Notes: generated by a model not told the origin, from the sequence alone. Shown: positions 1 to 11,456, counted from the stretch's first letter. The stretch: 64,000 bases of DNA from Phytophthora sp. 'mugwort' (GCA_033558025.1 JAUCEF010000010.1:2443001-2507000), one strand, 5' to 3'. Made by a program: numbers and translations.

Positions 1-1600
1 GATCCTTTGGTCGGGCCATGAGACTTGTGTCGTCTGACAAGCGACTTGTCGGTACTTGAAGGTCGGGCCGACCGTCAGACTTTTGACGTGGACAAGGACT
101 TCCGACGTCTGAGTGTCCTTTGGACGTCCGTGAACCGTGCCTAGCGGGAGATGCAAATCTTCGAGACATCTTGTGGTATTTACCCCAGACGGGAGCGACG
201 CTTGCGTACTCCCAGCCCGTACCGCTATGGCTCGTACTCGTCGTATGCAGCCGGGGTTCATTCGTATGAACCGCTTCCGCGGTAACGCAAGGGACCTGGG
301 CTTCTAGCCCTTGGTCCCTTTCAGGCGAACTAGACGCACCCTCGTTTCCAGGAGCTGGCCTCGCTTCCGCGTGCGGAACCTGCGGGGCTGCCGGCCCTGC
401 GGCGCATGGTACCACCAAATGTGAGGTTCATGAGGATATATGCTAGTCATGTACGGTAGTAGATAATGCGTAGCTAATGCCGATCTAAACTGATGTAAAA
501 GTCCTAATGTAAGTTACACATTCTAGTGAATCTGACATAAAAACAGATTAAAATACCACCCGGTATTTTATCATTGAATACTTAGTTCAAGTCACTTCAG
601 TATAATTTCTGAAGTATAGTCAGAGCAAGTATAATGCGATATTCAAGCGCACTGATTGGTCGTAACCCTAGACGGAGGTCACACACGCGAGCGAAGCGAG
701 TATGCCGGCGTTTTGCAGACCGTGGGCGACGCACGCGGGCGTAAACCAGGCCAAGCCCCTGTTCCAACGTCAAGCGAAGGCGCAGCCGTAGCGCGATTAG
801 GGTTATGTCACAAGCGAGCCTGCGAGCCGCCAGGGTTATTAGGACTGCGCGGAGCGCATAGCCCTCTTTCGTCGTTTTATGCGAGGTCGGATATTTTATG
901 GTATGGTAACTGTTTAATTCACCCGGCTAATTAGTCCTAAAGGGATCTCCGTAATATACCGGACGTTTTTTTAGGACAATTAGAACACTTTTAGGTACAT
1001 TTTTAGGTTTGTATTAACCAGCACCTCATATATAGGTCGATTTTTGTCTTTGGCGCAATCTCATTGGTCGTGTTACGCATATCGACGGTAGATATGGCCT
1101 GTACGATAGTTATGGCATATACCACTCTTGTCAAATCTTCCTGGCCGTTCACTGTGGAAATTATTGTAGCCAATCACAGATGACTATAAACGAATGGATT
1201 TCCGATCTGGTATTTTGCCATCATTTTTGCGATGTGAGTGTGGCATTAGCGGTGTCCTCAACCGGAGACGACTCGTGTATGTGCTGTATGCAAAGATGCA
1301 CCCCATCACAGTTGACCCTTAGTAATTGTAGGCGTTAAAGATGTCTGTTTTTGATCTGCATTGCTATTTGAGTGTGCTGAGGCTGCAAATGGTAAGAGTT
1401 GGGGGTTCGTAATTGTTTTAACTCCAAGTTTCTAACTGCAAATTGACATTTCTTTTGGTGCATGTTTATCTTTTTCATTTCCAAGGCAGTACCGGGCGGA
1501 ATATTTAAAAAAAAAAAAGTAAGCTGCCAAATGTCCCTATGGTACGATATTACTGTGAAAGAAAACTGAAATTTACTTGTATTGTGTACTAGTGGATGAA
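1..1600. other. No gene recognised; composition boundary near 420-430
   Basis: I see no protein family in any frame. The first 420 bases are GC-rich with many short inverted motifs (for example the repeated ggtccc/gggacc around 290-330). After about 430 the sequence turns AT-rich. The ORF at 656-934 has biased, low-complexity composition and no recognisable domain. This is probably a junction between two repeat fragments, but I cannot name the elements. Confidence 0.4.
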
Positions 1601-1625
1601 CCCATTTGGCACCGCGTGCAAATTG

Positions 1626-1658
1626 TTTTATTAGTAGGTATCGAATCTACTAATAAAA
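1626..1658. repeat. Perfect 12-bp inverted repeat, 9-base loop
   Basis: TTTTATTAGTAG (1626-1637) is followed, after nine bases, by its exact reverse complement CTACTAATAAAA (1647-1658). It lies in AT-rich non-coding DNA beside a decayed transposase. It may be a relic of a small fold-back element. A function as a terminator is not supported by any adjacent gene. Confidence 0.45.
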
Positions 1659-2281
1659 TAGTTTGTAAAGGACTTTAAACAAGCTCTAACATTCCTGGAC
1701 ACGAACGAAGGTGGGTTTTTTACCCCTAATGTTCTGGTATGAAAACAACCGTTTTCTTCTGAGCATAAATGTATACTTGCCGGTGTTTGGCACGGTCTAA
1801 TTTTTGCAGAAACAATAGAAGTATTTTCTCTGATTTACGTTTACTACACCCTCTAATATGGCTTCCAACTGAAAATCTGACTCAAATCCCGACCAATATA
1901 ATGTCTCGCATGCCTTTCTATCCAATAGTGAGGGGGCTAGAAACAGCTATAGACGCGTTCGTAGAGAAATAATATCTCTAGACGCTCGTTATCTTACAAT
2001 TGCGACCGATAGCCGACAAGGAGATGATGGGCTACAAGGTAATCGGAACGATTTTCTTGACTCGCGGTGTAATCCTATTATGCTTGTATAAAAATTGGTT
2101 TAATTATCGTCACTTTCGCTATTTTCGTCGCTATCCATGCTATCGTCAACCTCAATTTCGCTACAATCGTCTCGCATATAAATTTGCGAGCTCAAATGGA
2201 GTAGATTTCCTTTTGCCTTGCCGATACAGCCTTAAATTGTCTTCGTCGATATCTTCTCGAAAGCTCAATTTAATTGCGATC

Positions 2282-3117
2282 TTACGTGTTGAAATGTGGT
2301 TTCAGCATTGTTCTTGGTCCAACGTCTCGTTTAATGTTCGCCCAAACATATTTAATTGGCTGCAAATCGGAATAATGCGGAGGAGTGGACACAACTTCAT
2401 GCCCTAGTCCTTTGCCGAAGATACAATTTCTGGCTCGACATATAGAGCGGTAGACGCCTCAATTTCTCCCACATGATTGCTTTGTGTCTGATTATGTGTG
2501 TGAGACGCCGTAGTCTTTGCAAGCCGCCAGCATAATGGACATCCTACTTCCTTTTTTTGGCGTTGTTAGCAGGCAGCTTTTTGTGATACTTTGCGTTATT
2601 CTTATGATGCGGCAGTGATGTAGATTGCGGGACACCCAGGTATGCAGCTAGGTTTTTATCCAATTGTAGAAATAGTCGTGGTTGAACATTCCATGATAGT
2701 CTTTTATTTGCTTACCCCCCTCAAAAATGCCAATCGTCTCCGGCAACAACAGGGCCGTATCTGCTTCAGAATTATCCAAATCAGGAAGGCTACGGTTATT
2801 ATCGATGATGGCAGCAATAAAGCAGAATCGCCGGCTTTTGTGCTGTGCTTTTGTCACATTTTAATCTATCACATGATAAATCGATTTGTTGTGACTCGAG
2901 GTGTTGTGGTGAATGTAGCTCTCATCAAGATAAATGGTTCAAACTTGATCAGCTCCTTCATTTGCAATGAGCTGTATGTTGTAGTCGCGTTTTGCTTCAT
3001 TTTCGGTTGGCATCCGATACGTGGATCCCTTTCGCTTTCCGCGTTTGAATTCACACTGCTGGACAAAACGCTGCTGTGGTGTAGTGAACGCCGAACGAAG
3101 TGGTTCACACATCGCAC
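2282..3117 (-). pseudogene. Decayed DDE_3 (IS630/Tc1-mariner-like) transposase
   Basis: Read on the minus strand across several frames, the order of motifs is that of DDE_3 transposases found repeatedly in oomycete genomes. First comes LDESYIHHN with the first catalytic Asp, then RRFCFIAAIIDN, DYHGMFNHDYFYNWI, NAKYHKKLP (second Asp region), and near the end PPHYSDLQPIKYVW, where Glu would be expected shortly after PI. The last fragment ends at a stop near 2282. Frameshifts fall around 2860 and 2640, so no continuous protein can be made. In the last motif the expected third catalytic residue reads Lys (QPIKYVW), consistent with an inactive copy. Family assignment is confident; exact ends are not. 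Confidence 0.75.
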
Positions 3118-3299
3118 TTAAGCAGCGACCACGGTACTGTTCGCTGAGTAATAAGTCAGCTAGTAACTCGGCTACTCGACCGGATGAACCTAGTCGTCCG
3201 CTGGGTTCGGGTGGTTACATTGAGATCTTTCCGAAGGGTCGATCGAGATCCGAGCACTTCATTTCATTTGATATTTGTATAGAAACATAATTAGCAATA

Positions 3300-5255
3300 G
3301 GAGGAGCCCTTGGGGGCTCCCGGAGAGCTAAATAATAACAGAGTACTCTTTCTAAGCCCAAGACAAGTGTACACTATCCGGTAAGTCCCGCATGGGCTGC
3401 CTTATTGTTACCGTTGACAACCGAGAGACATAGCTTGTAGGGTGTTGACTGGTAGCAGCAAGATAACTAGGTCGTCCCGGGGAAGGGAGTGTCTCGCCAA
3501 GCGCCAAGAAACAAGTCGCACCGAGCTCGGCGGGCCGGTACGCCGTACAGTTCGGTATTGTAACACTTCTAACAGAGAAGCCTTTGGTCTCGGTGACCCG
3601 TCAAAGCGTTAACGCGCCGTCGTCCGCTCTTTAGCGTAGGACACGGGATATCTAAGCCAGAGGCAGTCAACCCAGCTGACCTATGGGTATTGACTGGATT
3701 GGGGCACTTGATCTCGGCGGAAGCGAGGCACCACTGTCCCGGGAGGGCCGAACCGCTAGGGGCAACCCAGCGCAGGCCAACAAGGGCCGACTAGGTCGGC
3801 TATTGTTGTGATTCTTGCCTAAGTAACCACATCTGACGATTTTGCGTGCTGCAATACCACACTGCACTGTTCGAAGTAGAAGCAGAAGCAACACTGTCGG
3901 TGAGTTCCACCACCAATCCATTTTGTTGAATTAGATGGAGCATGACATCTTTGGCTACGGTTTCGTTCTCGGATGGCACAACGCTGATGGATAAGTTAAC
4001 GTACTGATTGCTCCAAATGAACTGCCGACAGGATACGCGAGGTCTTGCTTGCGCGATTCGCAGGTGGCAGTGCTCCCGTAGACACTTTAGATCAGAAAAA
4101 GCATTCCAAACTTGGAGAACTATGTTTACTGATCATGACTAACTTTCACAGCTATAGGCTTCATCTGACGTAACTTTGCAGCCCTAGACTGCAAATTCGC
4201 TGTTACAATTAGATCAATGCGCTCAAGAAACGTAAGTGATCCGCCGCGACTAGAGGTAACGAATGCTTGGGCCTGTGTGATGATGCCATGTTCCTCAGGT
4301 GACTCGGTTCAGATCGCTTTGGAGACGGCATCTTCGCACTGAGCGCCCCTGCTCCTGAGCGCTCTTCCCAATCCATAATTAACTGTGCGAAACCCTGATT
4401 TAGCAGACAACTCGATATTAAAATATATATAGGTATTGAGAGGGCAATGTTTCACACAGGAAAATTACCCTCATATAATTGGACAAAGTATCTGAGGGGA
4501 CAGGTGATAATTAAAATACATTCCGTGTGCAAACACACGCGTTGAATCTGTCCGTGCAGCTCCCGGTATATTTGTGCGCGCACCATTTACAACCGCTCAA
4601 AAATTTTGGCTGTTATCGGACAAATCTTTAAGAAGTTATGGAGCAAAACTCTCTCGATGCTGTCGACGACTGTAAATATATTTTTTATTTTTTGATATGA
4701 GGTCCTTTTCTTATTGGCGCATATTCGTCAAAACTAAGAGAATAAATAACCAATCAGGAGGATAGGCCATAAATTTGTAGTCGCGCTTGCACTAATATTT
4801 TGGATAGGATCGCGTTTCTGTTCCATCGATATGTGTAGGGGACCGCGGCGACCATTACCAAATGCTGGTAGTATTGTAAATTCCAGCCAAACTAGCCGAA
4901 GCTGATCGCTTCACCAACAGTGGGTTGAATAGGCCAGTACAATTATTAAGTTGTTTGGGGATCGACCAAACCCATTCCATTTGGTACGGATAGGTTTCGC
5001 CTAAGTCCGATTACGTACTTAGTGGTGACTATTGTTAACTCAAGTGCGTTTGGACTTTGCAGGTCTATTTGGGCGCGTCGATTTAACCAATCGACCGCGG
5101 AAACTTCGATTAGAACGATCAATAACGGTTAATGTAAACGATTTTAGACCGATTGGAGCACATTTAAAGCAGTTTACGTACGCATCTTACCAACGCCATT
5201 ACTATGAAATGGTATAAAATCCTGGTGCATCCCATAAAGAACTTTATACATTGTA
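3300..5255. other. Non-coding, probable old repeat DNA
   Basis: No credible gene in either direction. A short inverted repeat (GGAGCCC/GGGCTCC) sits at 3302-3319. From 3340 to 3660 the base composition resembles LTR-type sequence, but no paired copy is present in the window. From 4380 to 5250 the DNA is AT-rich with short meaningless ORFs. Confidence 0.35.
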
Positions 5256-5343
5256 CATGTAAGTGTGCGTGCTGTTTCATGGGTGATTGCTTACGTGCAA
5301 AGTAAACAAATTTTAACATTATGAAACTTTCGGGGTAAAAGCA
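5256..5343 (+). repeat. Dispersed repeat, copy A
   Basis: This stretch is clearly similar in the same orientation to 8723-8827. Shared blocks are GTAAGTGTG near the start, TTCATGGG in the middle, then AAGTAAACAAATT, and GGTAAAAG at the end, with small indels between them. The copies bracket the metalloprotease gene and the Tc1-like relic. Confidence 0.6.
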
Positions 5344-5625
5344 AACCCTGCGACTTATCGTTACTACGCCTAAACATTGTCATAGCTCGCTAATAGGTCC
5401 CTCGACAATGCTTGCAAGATATTCACGGATTCGCCATAATACCTTGGCAATGCCAAAAATCGATACCTTACAGGGTTTGATTTAAAAAAAAATGCATTAC
5501 ACAAACATCATTTTTTTCTGGTGCTTAAAGAAACACTTACTTCTCCAACTGCACTTCCACTCCAGCATACAAGACCTGAACTTGTATGCAGGACCGGGTG
5601 CAATTGGTACAATCTTCAATATTTC

Positions 5626-6540
5626 TCAAAAGTTATAGCGAGATTTGATGTTCTCCAGAATGCTACGAACCAGCCAGCCATCGGCGTCCGTCAGCATGTC
5701 GCCCTCGTCCATCACGCAGACAGGGTAGTCTGCGGGCTTGTTCTCAGCCACGTACATCTCCGGTAGGCCGAATCCGTGACCGATTTCGTGCAGCAGCACC
5801 ATCATCTGCTCCTGACCCATGGTGTTGAGCATGTCGTTCACTTCAACACGCTGGCCCCAGTCGCCACCCGTACCGACGGCGTCCTCTCCAGGGGATGTCG
5901 AGGGCCAGAGCGACATGTCGAACGGCTTGCCTTGGCAGCCGCTCGTGTCTGCGTTCGCAGCCTGACCCTGGTGCTTGTAGCACTCGTCGGGGCATTTGGG
6001 ACTACCCGCATCGTCCAGGAGTCCCTCGTAGATCTTTCCGAGTGAGTTGTCGCCCCAGTCCATGATGGACTTGTCCTTCACGGCGAAGCCCACAATGTCG
6101 ACGTGAATATGGTCGTACGGCCAGCAGGCGTACCCGGCTAGCCAGCGATTCCAGAGGTTGATCTGCGACTCGAGCATGGCCTGGAACTTGGACGCCGTGG
6201 CCTTGTTGAGTGGCTTGTCGTTGTCCCAGCGCACGCAGTAACTGAGTTTGCCGTCGTTGGCCACGAGCTGGTCGAAGATGAGGTTGTTGAACTCCCCCGC
6301 GTACTTGGACATGGTATTCTTCCAAACCCAGTCGACCTGGGCACGGGTGACGCCGCCCGCGTTGGGATCACCAGTGACGCATTTATTGCTACCAGACGTG
6401 ATATCACCGAACGTCGCGTGGTGGACTGCAGTGGAGTTATTCGTAGCGACTGCCTGGGTCGTGCAGGCAACCGATGCGGCGAGTGCAGTAAAAATGAACT
6501 GCCTAATGGAAAAGCGGGCGTTCTTCGTGCTTGATGCCAT
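5626..6540 (-). CDS. Secreted zinc-metalloprotease-like protein
   Basis: The predicted protein has 304 residues when started at the Met whose ATG ends at 6540; a longer start at 6585 adds 15 residues but leaves a poorer signal peptide. Residues about 1-32 form a signal peptide (basic start, hydrophobic FIFTALAASVACTTQAVA). The core motif HEIGHGFGLPE near residue 250 matches the zinc-binding HExxHxxGxx pattern. The end, YPVCVMDEGDMLTDADGW followed by a basic tail, resembles the secreted metalloprotease-like proteins of fungi and Streptomyces often annotated as cellulose-binding proteins. Many cysteines suggest disulfides. The third ligand position is Glu where metzincins usually have His or Asp, so catalysis is not proven. 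No introns. A truncated relative lies at 11719-12108. Confidence 0.8.
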   Translation of the reverse strand: MASSTKNARFSIRQFIFTALAASVACTTQAVATNNSTAVHHATFGDITSGSNKCVTGDPNAGGVTRAQVDWVWKNTMSKYAGEFNNLIFDQLVANDGKLSYCVRWDNDKPLNKATASKFQAMLESQINLWNRWLAGYACWPYDHIHVDIVGFAVKDKSIMDWGDNSLGKIYEGLLDDAGSPKCPDECYKHQGQAANADTSGCQGKPFDMSLWPSTSPGEDAVGTGGDWGQRVEVNDMLNTMGQEQMMVLLHEIGHGFGLPEMYVAENKPADYPVCVMDEGDMLTDADGWLVRSILENIKSRYNF

Positions 6541-6599
6541 AGTGGAGGAATTGAGAATGACCAACTGAATGGCAGTTGAGTGCATGCCGCATGAGTGTT

Positions 6600-7320
6600 G
6601 AGAACTTGGTAATAAACGCGTTGGACGAACGGCAGATCCTCAACAATTAAAGTTAGCGTAGTTTGCTGTCGTTTTGTACGGCGGTGCGCATACCCAGCTG
6701 GTGGAGAAGCTGAGTGAGCGTTTTTAATATTGACTCAATACTATTGAGGCCGTTGTGTTGAAACCGTCGGGTGTTTCGGTGCACATTTCAAGTGGACAAC
6801 GTTGGCGACATAGTACCTCTGGCTGAAGAAGTGCGGAGAATTTTGAATTGATCTGTCGGACGGCAGCGTCTTGAATTCCAGCTGGAGATCACGTATTTAT
6901 TCGCGTGATTTTTACATGAACTTTCGCATACATACAATTTATTGACGGATAATCTTCTGTAGGTATTTTGTAATCATATCCAGCCCATGGACAACAGAAA
7001 CTGACGATAAGATGCTACTGGAGCACCAGCCAAATAACGGCTTGAACGCCACGGGGATTCCAAGCTTGCCCTACATTAAGAGAAAAGCCTCCTTGGGTCG
7101 TACAGTCCGCGACAGTGGTATATGAATACCATCGGTCTCTCCAAAACATTTTATCAAATTGTGTTTTCATTCGCTGAAATTACCCTGGATTATAACGAAT
7201 TGCAAGATCTGTCGATTGCACCAACTTTTGATGCTGAATTCCACCTGGTTTTAAAAATGATGAGAAATATTACTTCACGAGGTGCGACACAATATATGAA
7301 CGTAAGTTCGGGTTGCGGAA
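6600..7320. other. 5' flank of the metalloprotease; no other gene seen
   Basis: This holds the presumed promoter of the minus-strand metalloprotease and then AT-rich sequence leading into the Tc1-like relic. The ORF from 7122 to 7331 has no recognisable domain and may be degraded N-terminal transposase sequence. Confidence 0.35.
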
Positions 7321-7323
7321 AGT

Positions 7324-8326
7324 TTGCGTAAGTTTAATCCACAACCCTCGCCACGCGTTATTAATGTGTTTACTGTACAGGCTATAGGTGACCATCCCAA
7401 AATACACGTATCTAGCGCTAAGACTATTGTCGCGAACGCAAAGAAAAACAGTCATACTCATTCCCGGCTACGTCCGGGCCGTCCTCGGAAGACTAGCATC
7501 CGTGAAGACCGCCAGATCGTCCTTGAAGCAAAATCAAAACCGTCTCCTTAGTGCCGAGAAACTTGCCGCCATGGTTAAAAGAAGACCACGGCGTCAATAT
7601 TTCAAAACAAATGTACGCAACCGCATCAAAGAGAAGGGCATTAATGGTAGTTCTGCACGCAAGAAACCGTTCTTGAGCAAAAAAAACCTTCAGGCGCTTG
7701 GCGTACGCAAATACCATGTTGAAGTATAAGGACAACGACTAGAAAGAGGTCATCTTCAGTGGTGAGTCGTATGTAGGGCTTACGGGAGCTGCTGGGAGGG
7801 TTTATGTGTGGCGTAAACCCGGGGAAGAGTTCAAGAACGAATGTCTGGTGCCCACCTTCAAGTCGGGCAGAAAGACGCTGATGGTTTGGGGGTGCATCAC
7901 CTATGAAGGCGTTGGAGCCCTCCTCTTGTGTAAATCTAGTATCACTGCTGCGTATTACAAACAATTCTCGAAAAAAATTTACATGCTACTGTCACCGGCA
8001 TGGCAATTGGAGAAGATTTCAAGTTTGTGCACGACGGTGCTCTGGCCACCGTTCTAAACTCGTCCAAGACTATTTTAAAGAGAAAAAAAGTGGAAGTGCT
8101 TGAGCATCCAGCTCAGAGCCCAGATCTCAATCCCATTGAAAGTTTGTGGGCCCACGTAAAGCAGGAGCTACATAAGTCCCCTACATCCAGTATTGAGGAC
8201 CTGAGGATAAAACTCCAAGCTATCTGGTATGATATTGCACGTGCGATAGTTCAAAACCTGTACCATTCGATGCCGAAACGAATGCAACAGGTACAAGACA
8301 ATTGTGGCGGTCACACGAAGTACTAG
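7324..8326 (+). pseudogene. Decayed Tc1-like transposase
   Basis: Several overlapping frames together spell a Tc1/mariner-superfamily transposase. The helix-turn-helix linker reads GRPRKTSIREDRQIV (around 7480). A second DNA-binding part contains RIKEKGINGSSARKKPFLSK (7630-7680), then VWRKPGEEF and KTLMVWGCITYEGVG (7810-7910). The catalytic region has FVHDGAL (second Asp, about 8025) and HPAQSPDLNPIESLWAHVK (third residue Glu, about 8105-8160). The protein ends at 8326. The first catalytic Asp, expected in a FSDES-type motif, reads FSGESY here. There are at least two frameshifts and a stop (7736). The element is inactive. Confidence 0.85.
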
Positions 8327-8722
8327 GGGTCCTATCATGCTTTTTAGATGAGTAATGATGTGGTAGAGGGGCGGTCTTATCTTTAGAAGCCCCGAAGAAA
8401 TCGTAACTGAAAGTAGGTTTAGCTCCATAAATTTGGACTTAGACTTATAGGAGCTCAAACATGGATACCTTTTTTGAAATGTCACCACCGCTCAGCGAAG
8501 AACTCATTCGCAGCCAGCAAATAATGGATCGCGAGTGCTTTCAGTAAGCATTCGACTATCGTGCAAACTTGCATCAAACTAGTACTAAAGTTGAGATATT
8601 CGCTAAGACATTCTGATGTTGGTCTTGGACGTAGACTTTCTGTACCCACTGTACACAGGTACCGCACGTTCCTAAAACCTGTCGAGTTTCACAATACATG
8701 TACCACGTTTTTGCCACGGAAT

Positions 8723-8827
8723 CTACATCGTAAGTGTGTGTGTGTGCTACTTCATGGGGGGTGTTCCCTTAAGCACGTACAAAGTAAACAAATTCCAGCA
8801 TTTTCAAACTATTTGGTAAAAGAAGCA
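8723..8827 (+). repeat. Dispersed repeat, copy B
   Basis: Second copy of the sequence at 5256-5343, same orientation, with a longer TG run and several small indels. It ends directly before the inverted-repeat element starting at 8831. Confidence 0.6.
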
Positions 8828-8830
8828 TCT

Positions 8831-9447
8831 GTAAAAGCGGTATTATAAACCCCGGGGTTATAATACTGTAAAAGCGGTATCATAACCCCGGGGTTATAAT
8901 ACTTTATAATACTAAAAAGCCCCTCCCTGACCGGACAGAGCGGGTTCAATTACAGTTTTAAGGCACCGCAAACATGTACTAAGATAATTGATACCGCTAT
9001 GACTAGCCTGTAAGTCGGCGGCTCTACGCAAGTCGAGTTCGACGTCGTCGATGCCCATGTCGCTGCCTTCGTCAGCGAGAAGAAGTTGGGACACCTCGTC
9101 CACGGGCTACTGAGGCTTTTTGCTAGCGAGCTCATGACGAGCAAGAACCAGCTCCGCGTCAGTACCCAGGAAGCACTGCGGAACCTGCGGCGGATTGATG
9201 GCGGCACAACAGGGTCTCCATCCACGATATCATCCTTCCACTTCATGTTGCCACCCGACGTAAGCTCACGTGGCCCCTTTTCCTTCAAGAAAAAACTGGA
9301 GCGACAGGCCTCCTATAACCTAATTCAATACGGGGCTCTAATAGAATGAGGCTTCTAGAAGGTGGTCATGTCCCAAACGAGGGCTCAACTACAGAGGGGG
9401 TTATATTACAGAGAGGGGTTTGTAATTCAGCTTTTACAGTACATAAA
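8831..9447. mobile_element. Probable MITE with terminal inverted repeats
   Basis: The left end carries two tandem 36-37 bp units (8831-8867 and 8868-8903), each starting GTAAAAGCGGTAT and containing the near-palindrome AACCCCGGGGTTATAATAC. The right end (about 9385-9447), read on the other strand, starts CTGTAAAAGCTGAATTACA and also contains ACCCC blocks, so the two ends form imperfect inverted repeats. The interior (8912-9349) has short ORFs on both strands without a recognisable domain. It could be a non-autonomous DNA transposon that captured unrelated DNA. Exact termini and target duplication are not resolved. Confidence 0.5.
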
Positions 9448-9449
9448 CG

Positions 9450-9990
9450 TCATTATTTTCTAGGGATTATTGTTGCTTTCAGGACTTTTGGCGAATCGGA
9501 CCTGAATGCGTTTTTCATTAAAGGGGCTAGGTGCCCAGGATTGATAGCTTTCAGAACGACACTTCTGGTGCAGCATATAACACGGAAAGTGCTAATGACC
9601 TGACAAGAGTACTAGCCCCCCGTGACAGTACCCGCGGTCTGGTACACGCAGTCTGATGCGATTTGTAGCTTTAGCACAAGTGGACCTGATATAGTGAAGA
9701 CGAATCAGCAACAGTTCTAATTATGGTAGACGCGAGCACGTTGTATTCTCATATCTCCAAGCTGTAATTTTATTGTCAGAACACCGTCTTGGGGTCTTCG
9801 CTCCGGCACGCTCAGCGGCACCGCCGGCATGTCCTAAGGCCGAACTGCAACGTACAAGTGCTTGAACTGCAAAGACATGGGAGCGATCAAAGCGGAGACA
9901 AGCTCGTTCTGAGCAGGTAGTGCCCTCTCTTTTCCTCGAAGTCAAGCGCTCCTGAAGTTCAGGAGCCTCGCCTCATCTTAGCGATATGAG
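9450..9990. other. Non-coding repeat-like DNA
   Basis: No domain is recognisable in either direction. The stretch 9780-9960 is GC-rich and ends in the tandem repeat that follows. It is probably part of the surrounding transposon nest. Confidence 0.3.
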
Positions 9991-9994
9991 TAGT

Positions 9995-10074
9995 GAAGCG
10001 AGCTGGCACAGCGAGCGGAACGGAGTGTGATGAGATAGGGGTAGCGAAGCGAGCTGGAACAGCGAGCGGAACGG
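9995..10074 (+). repeat. Two tandem 29-bp GC-rich units, 51-bp period
   Basis: GAAGCGAGCTGG followed by C or A and then ACAGCGAGCGGAACGG occurs at 9995-10023 and again at 10046-10074. The spacer between them is partly conserved (gatgagataggggta resembles the sequence before the first copy). It is a short tandem duplication in non-coding DNA. Confidence 0.65.
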
Positions 10075-10229
10075 GTTGGGACCCAACAAACACATACCGC
10101 CCGCAAAGCGGGCGGCAGCAGCATGACGAGAAGAGATTGGAAGCTGGAGACGTGATCTCGTACTACATCCGGTGCTGCGTAGTCTCATATCAATTGTCGT
10201 CGTTCTCGCTATTAATTCGGAAGCCAAAA

Positions 10230-11455
10230 GCTATCCGTTCGAGCTTGATACTGAAGAATCTCTTGCGTATACACACCAAATATCCCTGCAAGAATACAGG
10301 AAATCGGCAGCTTCGCAGCATCCGGTCATAATGGGATATTTCAGCGCCCACACGCCGAGAGAGGTTCGCAGCAGCTATTCGGGGGATTCCAGTGGCGGTA
10401 ATTGCATCTACAAAAACAATATGCGCAATTTTACAAGACGTTAGAGCTGAACAGAATGATGAGCTCCCCCGTGATATTGATACTGAGCCCGCGAGCAGTG
10501 GCATTTCAGAATGCAACGACACTCCAGATCGTAACCGTGGATTCGGAGCTAAGCCCCCGGGTGACACCGTAGTGGAATCGAGATTAACAAACACCAATTC
10601 AGCTGGTGGTCTCTCAAGAGCAGACCGAGCCGTCAATGAAGATGTTGGCGTACCTAATTTTGATATTCCTCCTGTAAAATACTACAAGTCCCCTGAAGAA
10701 GCAAAAGAACTAATGAATCAATTTGCCAGAGATCATGGTTATGCATTGGTAATTTCTGACACTCCACGAGACCGTCAAAAGGTGATATCGTGTCGATTTG
10801 GCTTGTTACCGTCATAGTGAATACAAGGACAAACACAAAACGCGCAGCGGTTCGAAACCTCGACGAAAGACAGCAACAAGAAAATGTGGCTCTCAATGAG
10901 AATAGTTATGTACCTTAACATAAAAACTCAAGTGTGGTATGTGCATTACGATACTTCAGTGAAACGACTCAAGCAATATGATGGCAGGGAATTAGAACAC
11001 AACCACGAACCATCGAGCAGCCCATCGTCGAATCCCGAACAACGCAAAGCAGACAGGACCCCCCCCCAATTCGTGGATCAATTGTTGAAGAGAGAATTTA
11101 GGGTATAATGCCCGATATAAAGCATGGCTCGGATTCTGATAGCAAACGCAAGCATGGCTATCGCAAAAAAGGTTATTAACAATGTTCGCAGAAGAATGAT
11201 GAACCCGGATACGAGAATATGGCCAAACTACTTACTATTTCTTCTTTCTCCTGATACACATTTTTGCTCGCACAAGGTTGGCTCGTCTCGAAAAATGACT
11301 CATCTTTTTTCGCTCTTCGGCAAGCCGTTGCAATCTTTTTAAAGCAAATCTTGACGTAATAGTGTTGGATTGCATGTGCAAAACTGAGGTATTTGACATA
11401 CCACTGCTCAACATAGTTGGCGTGTCTGGAATGAACACAAAATCCACTTGGCACA
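10230..11455 (+). pseudogene. Mutator-like (MULE) transposase fragment with FAR1-type domain
   Basis: The frames together give an acidic, low-complexity N-terminus (10392-10650), then EEAKELMNQFARDHGYALV, a Cys-containing stretch around 10790-10870 (SCRFG, CYRHSEYKDKHK, RKTATRKCGSQ) and LEHNHEPSS (around 11000). This is the Cys/His pattern of FAR1/WRKY-GCM1-type DNA-binding domains found at the start of MULE transposases. Further on, 11350-11440 reads NLDVIVLDCMCKTEVF and PLLNIVGVSGMNT, the opening of the MULE DDE catalytic domain with its first Asp. Stops at about 10818 and 11106 plus frame changes break it. The rest of the catalytic domain is missing; the sequence is cut at the palindrome beginning at 11457. 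Confidence 0.7.
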
Positions 11456-11456
11456 A

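Noticed and set aside
9995..10074. Short regularly spaced repeats as a CRISPR array.
   Set aside because: Only two units, imperfect spacing and a eukaryotic context.
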